Assembly: GCA_002376725.1 (NCBI GenBank)
Contig: DFOM01000059.1
Span: 62,001-126,000 of the forward strand
Direction of reading: 5' to 3'
DNA: 64,000 bases
Source of the DNA: Cloacimonetes bacterium UBA3541
GTDB lineage: Bacteria > Cloacimonadota > Cloacimonadia > Cloacimonadales > Cloacimonadaceae
Shown here: positions 62,229-64,000 of the stretch, one piece after another
Numbering within the stretch: the first letter of the stretch is position 1
Layout of the letters: each line of letters opens with the position of its first letter
Program-made: the position numbers and the translations under genes
Notes under the pieces: generated by a model
What the model saw: the letters and a program-made list of their open reading frames with translations, nothing else
What the model was told of the DNA's origin: nothing
Database searches by the model: none

Positions 62229-64000
62229 AGAGAACTCTCCTCTGGATATTCTATTCTTTTCCGATAGATTCCAGCTAAGATAGGTAGCATAACTTCTTTT
62301 GCTTTAGCTAGATCCTTCAGGGTTATCGGAGCTTCGTTAAATTGACCTTCTCTAATAAGTCTCTGGATAGTATCATCCAGTATTTTGACTATTTCTTCTT
62401 CGGTGACTTCCTTTTTAGATTTTATAGTTGATTCAACGATATCTGCTAACATAACTAATGCTGCTTCTTTGGTTTGCGGTAAGGGACCTGGATAGCGAAA
62501 AGCTGAAAGATCTGTGACTTCACCCTTACGTTGTGCTGCATCTAAGAAAAAACGAATATAACTGGTTCCATGATGTTGATTTATAATATCAATAACGGGT
62601 TGCGGAAGATGGTATTTTTGGGCTAAAACTACACCTTCTTTAACATGGTCTCTAATAATATCTGCACTTTCTTCTGGGGTATAATTATCATAGAATTCTG
62701 AAGAATCTTCATTATTTTCAGTGAATAACTCTGGATGTACGGATTTACCAATATCGTGATAATAGCTGGCAACTCTTGCTAAAAGAGGATTTGCTCCAAT
62801 GGCAGCAGCTGCTTGCTCAGCAAGATTACCCACAATCAGACTATGATGATAAGTTCCTGCAGCATTGGTGGCAAGACGTTTTAAAAGAGGGTGATTAAAA
62901 TCCTGCAATTCAAGAAGAACCTGTTTTGTGGCACGATGAAGTTTTCTCTCAAAATAACGAACTAAGCCCATCGCTCCTAAAATAGCAATAACCGTAGAAA
63001 TTAATGAATATCCAGCATTCTGGAGTAGGTATTGAAATTTCTCTCCAAGCTCATTTCCGGAATAGGAGACCATTCCCAGCGCAAATGCAAGAATATTCAA
63101 GATTATAAAGGAATACACGCCAATACGAAGAAAATCATGGCGTGACTTAAAATTTCTCATTAAGGACAAAATTAATAAAATGGAGGTTAAAAGCAAAGCA
63201 AGATTAAATGAATCCCAATTGGCAAAGGGAGCAATAATTAAAATGCTAAAGATTGAATATATTATAGCAAAGTCAAAACCAATTATTATAGCCACAGATA
63301 TGCTAAACATCAGCAGAGGTAGCAGACTCGCATTTAAATTTAGCATCTTACAAGTAATAGCGGTCATCAACGAGGAAAGAAAAAATCCCAGATTCAAAAG
63401 ATAGGTCCCATTATTGCCATAGGTTTCTCTATAGGGAGTGTGCCAATAATATACATTAAAAGCAAATAGACAAGCTAAGATATATACAAGCAATCCCATA
63501 AAGCTTAGCCATTGCATCAAAGAAGATCTCCGTTCTCCACGAGCTTTATATTCTTGAGCTAAGGAATTTAATTTGTTGATATCCTCTTCGGTAATTCGTT
63601 GATTCTTCCGAATGATTATTTCATTCTGAAGTATCATTCCGGATACTGGATTAATCTGTTTTTTTATTTCTTCTTGAAGTCTAGCATACTGCACAGCATC
63701 AATTACCAGATTAGGCATAACCAATTTATCCAGATTATTCTCTAACAAGGAAAGAGCCGTAGAACTCAACCTGGCTTTTATAAATCTTTTTGCTTCCTCC
63801 ACCTCAAAATATCTGGTTCGGGGATATTTTTCACTATCATAAGAGTTTACTATCAAAACACTATCTGTGGTTATTCCTTGATAGATTCCCACTTTATAGA
63901 GGTCAGATAGAATATTTTTTATGCTATTATATAATGAATTAATTCGGTCTTCATTGACATAGAGCAAAGAATAGATATTATCTAAATGAAAATTCTGCTC
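62225..64000 (-). CDS. pgpH: 7TM-HD phosphohydrolase PgpH, N-terminus beyond window
   Basis: PgpH-type enzymes hydrolyse cyclic di-AMP at the membrane. The frame is open to the window edge, so the N-terminus is missing; codons before the TTG at 63967 (EQNFHLDNIYS) are still in frame. Visible parts: the end of the extracytoplasmic 7TMR-HDED domain, seven hydrophobic helices (roughly between 63520 and 62980), and the HD domain with THHSLIVGNLAEQAAAAIG-like YHHSLIVGNLAEQAAAAIG and ASYYHDIGKSVHPELFTENN, where HD is the metal site. ybeY follows with a 4-base overlap. Confidence 0.92.
   Translation of the reverse strand, partial: EQNFHLDNIYSLLYVNEDRINSLYNSIKNILSDLYKVGIYQGITTDSVLIVNSYDSEKYPRTRYFEVEEAKRFIKARLSSTALSLLENNLDKLVMPNLVIDAVQYARLQEEIKKQINPVSGMILQNEIIIRKNQRITEEDINKLNSLAQEYKARGERRSSLMQWLSFMGLLVYILACLFAFNVYYWHTPYRETYGNNGTYLLNLGFFLSSLMTAITCKMLNLNASLLPLLMFSISVAIIIGFDFAIIYSIFSILIIAPFANWDSFNLALLLTSILLILSLMRNFKSRHDFLRIGVYSFIILNILAFALGMVSYSGNELGEKFQYLLQNAGYSLISTVIAILGAMGLVRYFERKLHRATKQVLLELQDFNHPLLKRLATNAAGTYHHSLIVGNLAEQAAAAIGANPLLARVASYYHDIGKSVHPELFTENNEDSSEFYDNYTPEESADIIRDHVKEGVVLAQKYHLPQPVIDIINQHHGTSYIRFFLDAAQRKGEVTDLSAFRYPGPLPQTKEAALVMLADIVESTIKSKKEVTEEEIVKILDDTIQRLIREGQFNEAPITLKDLAKAKEVMLPILAGIYRKRIEYPEESSL

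Overview
The window is low-GC (roughly 35-40% by eye) bacterial chromosome, densely coded. Several traits point to Candidatus Cloacimonadota (former WWE1) or a close Fibrobacterota/Chlorobiota/Bacteroidota-group relative: large secreted proteins ending in a PNPF...YNxxGQ...SGIY sorting domain, a tandem ThyX-like protein, RicT and GlmU-like genes typical of that part of the tree, and a CoA-transferase suited to amino-acid or short-chain acid fermentation. The phylum call is an inference; there is no rRNA gene here.

Layout. (1) 1-8600 is an accessory region, visibly AT-rich. It holds the end-clipped gene of a DUF2238-like membrane protein, a pyrimidine-rich non-coding stretch, a first restriction-modification (R-M) locus on the minus strand whose endonuclease frame is cut by a single stop codon, a decayed coding fragment, a polysaccharide deacetylase plus methyltransferase pair, and a second R-M pair on the plus strand. 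(2) 8600-19400 is mostly metabolic and housekeeping: a P-type cation ATPase, a membrane-anchored PP2C phosphatase, 3-oxoacid CoA-transferase A/B, HflX, a frameshifted trmFO, a flippase/LPG-synthase-like membrane protein and malic enzyme. (3) 19886-21910 encodes an exported parvulin chaperone with its own terminator. (4) 22017-36256 is one long type IV pilus operon (pilin, PilT, two prepilins, a large DUF4900-like protein, PilM, N, O, a PilP-like protein, secretin, an Ig-like lipoprotein, PilB, PilC). It starts at a good sigma-54 promoter match and ends at a clear intrinsic terminator. (5) 37390-46225 is a three-gene minus-strand operon of very large secreted proteins sharing a repeated module of about 110 residues, GWN repeats and a C-terminal sorting domain. 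(6) 46850-50956 has an ABC-F ATPase just downstream of tRNA-Arg(CCG), a tandem ThyX and DeoC. (7) 51000-54683 is a rearranged patch: an IS3-type orfA remnant, a secreted beta-helix protein of higher GC, a small lipoprotein-like frame without a normal start codon, and rlmN cut to its N-terminal 83 codons. (8) 54677-64000 is a tightly overlapping minus-strand envelope/RNA operon: PgpH, YbeY, CorC-like, VanZ-like, MlaF-like ATPase, Gx transporter, PBP1A, GlmU-like transferase, RicT, truncated RlmN.

The most unusual signals are: three intergenic loci built from 11-bp units of the form YTGNCTCTYTC that flip strand at a central point; a repeated secreted-protein module in six copies; complementary degeneration of the two ThyX halves; loss of two RNA-modification genes (trmFO, rlmN); and the interrupted endonuclease frame.
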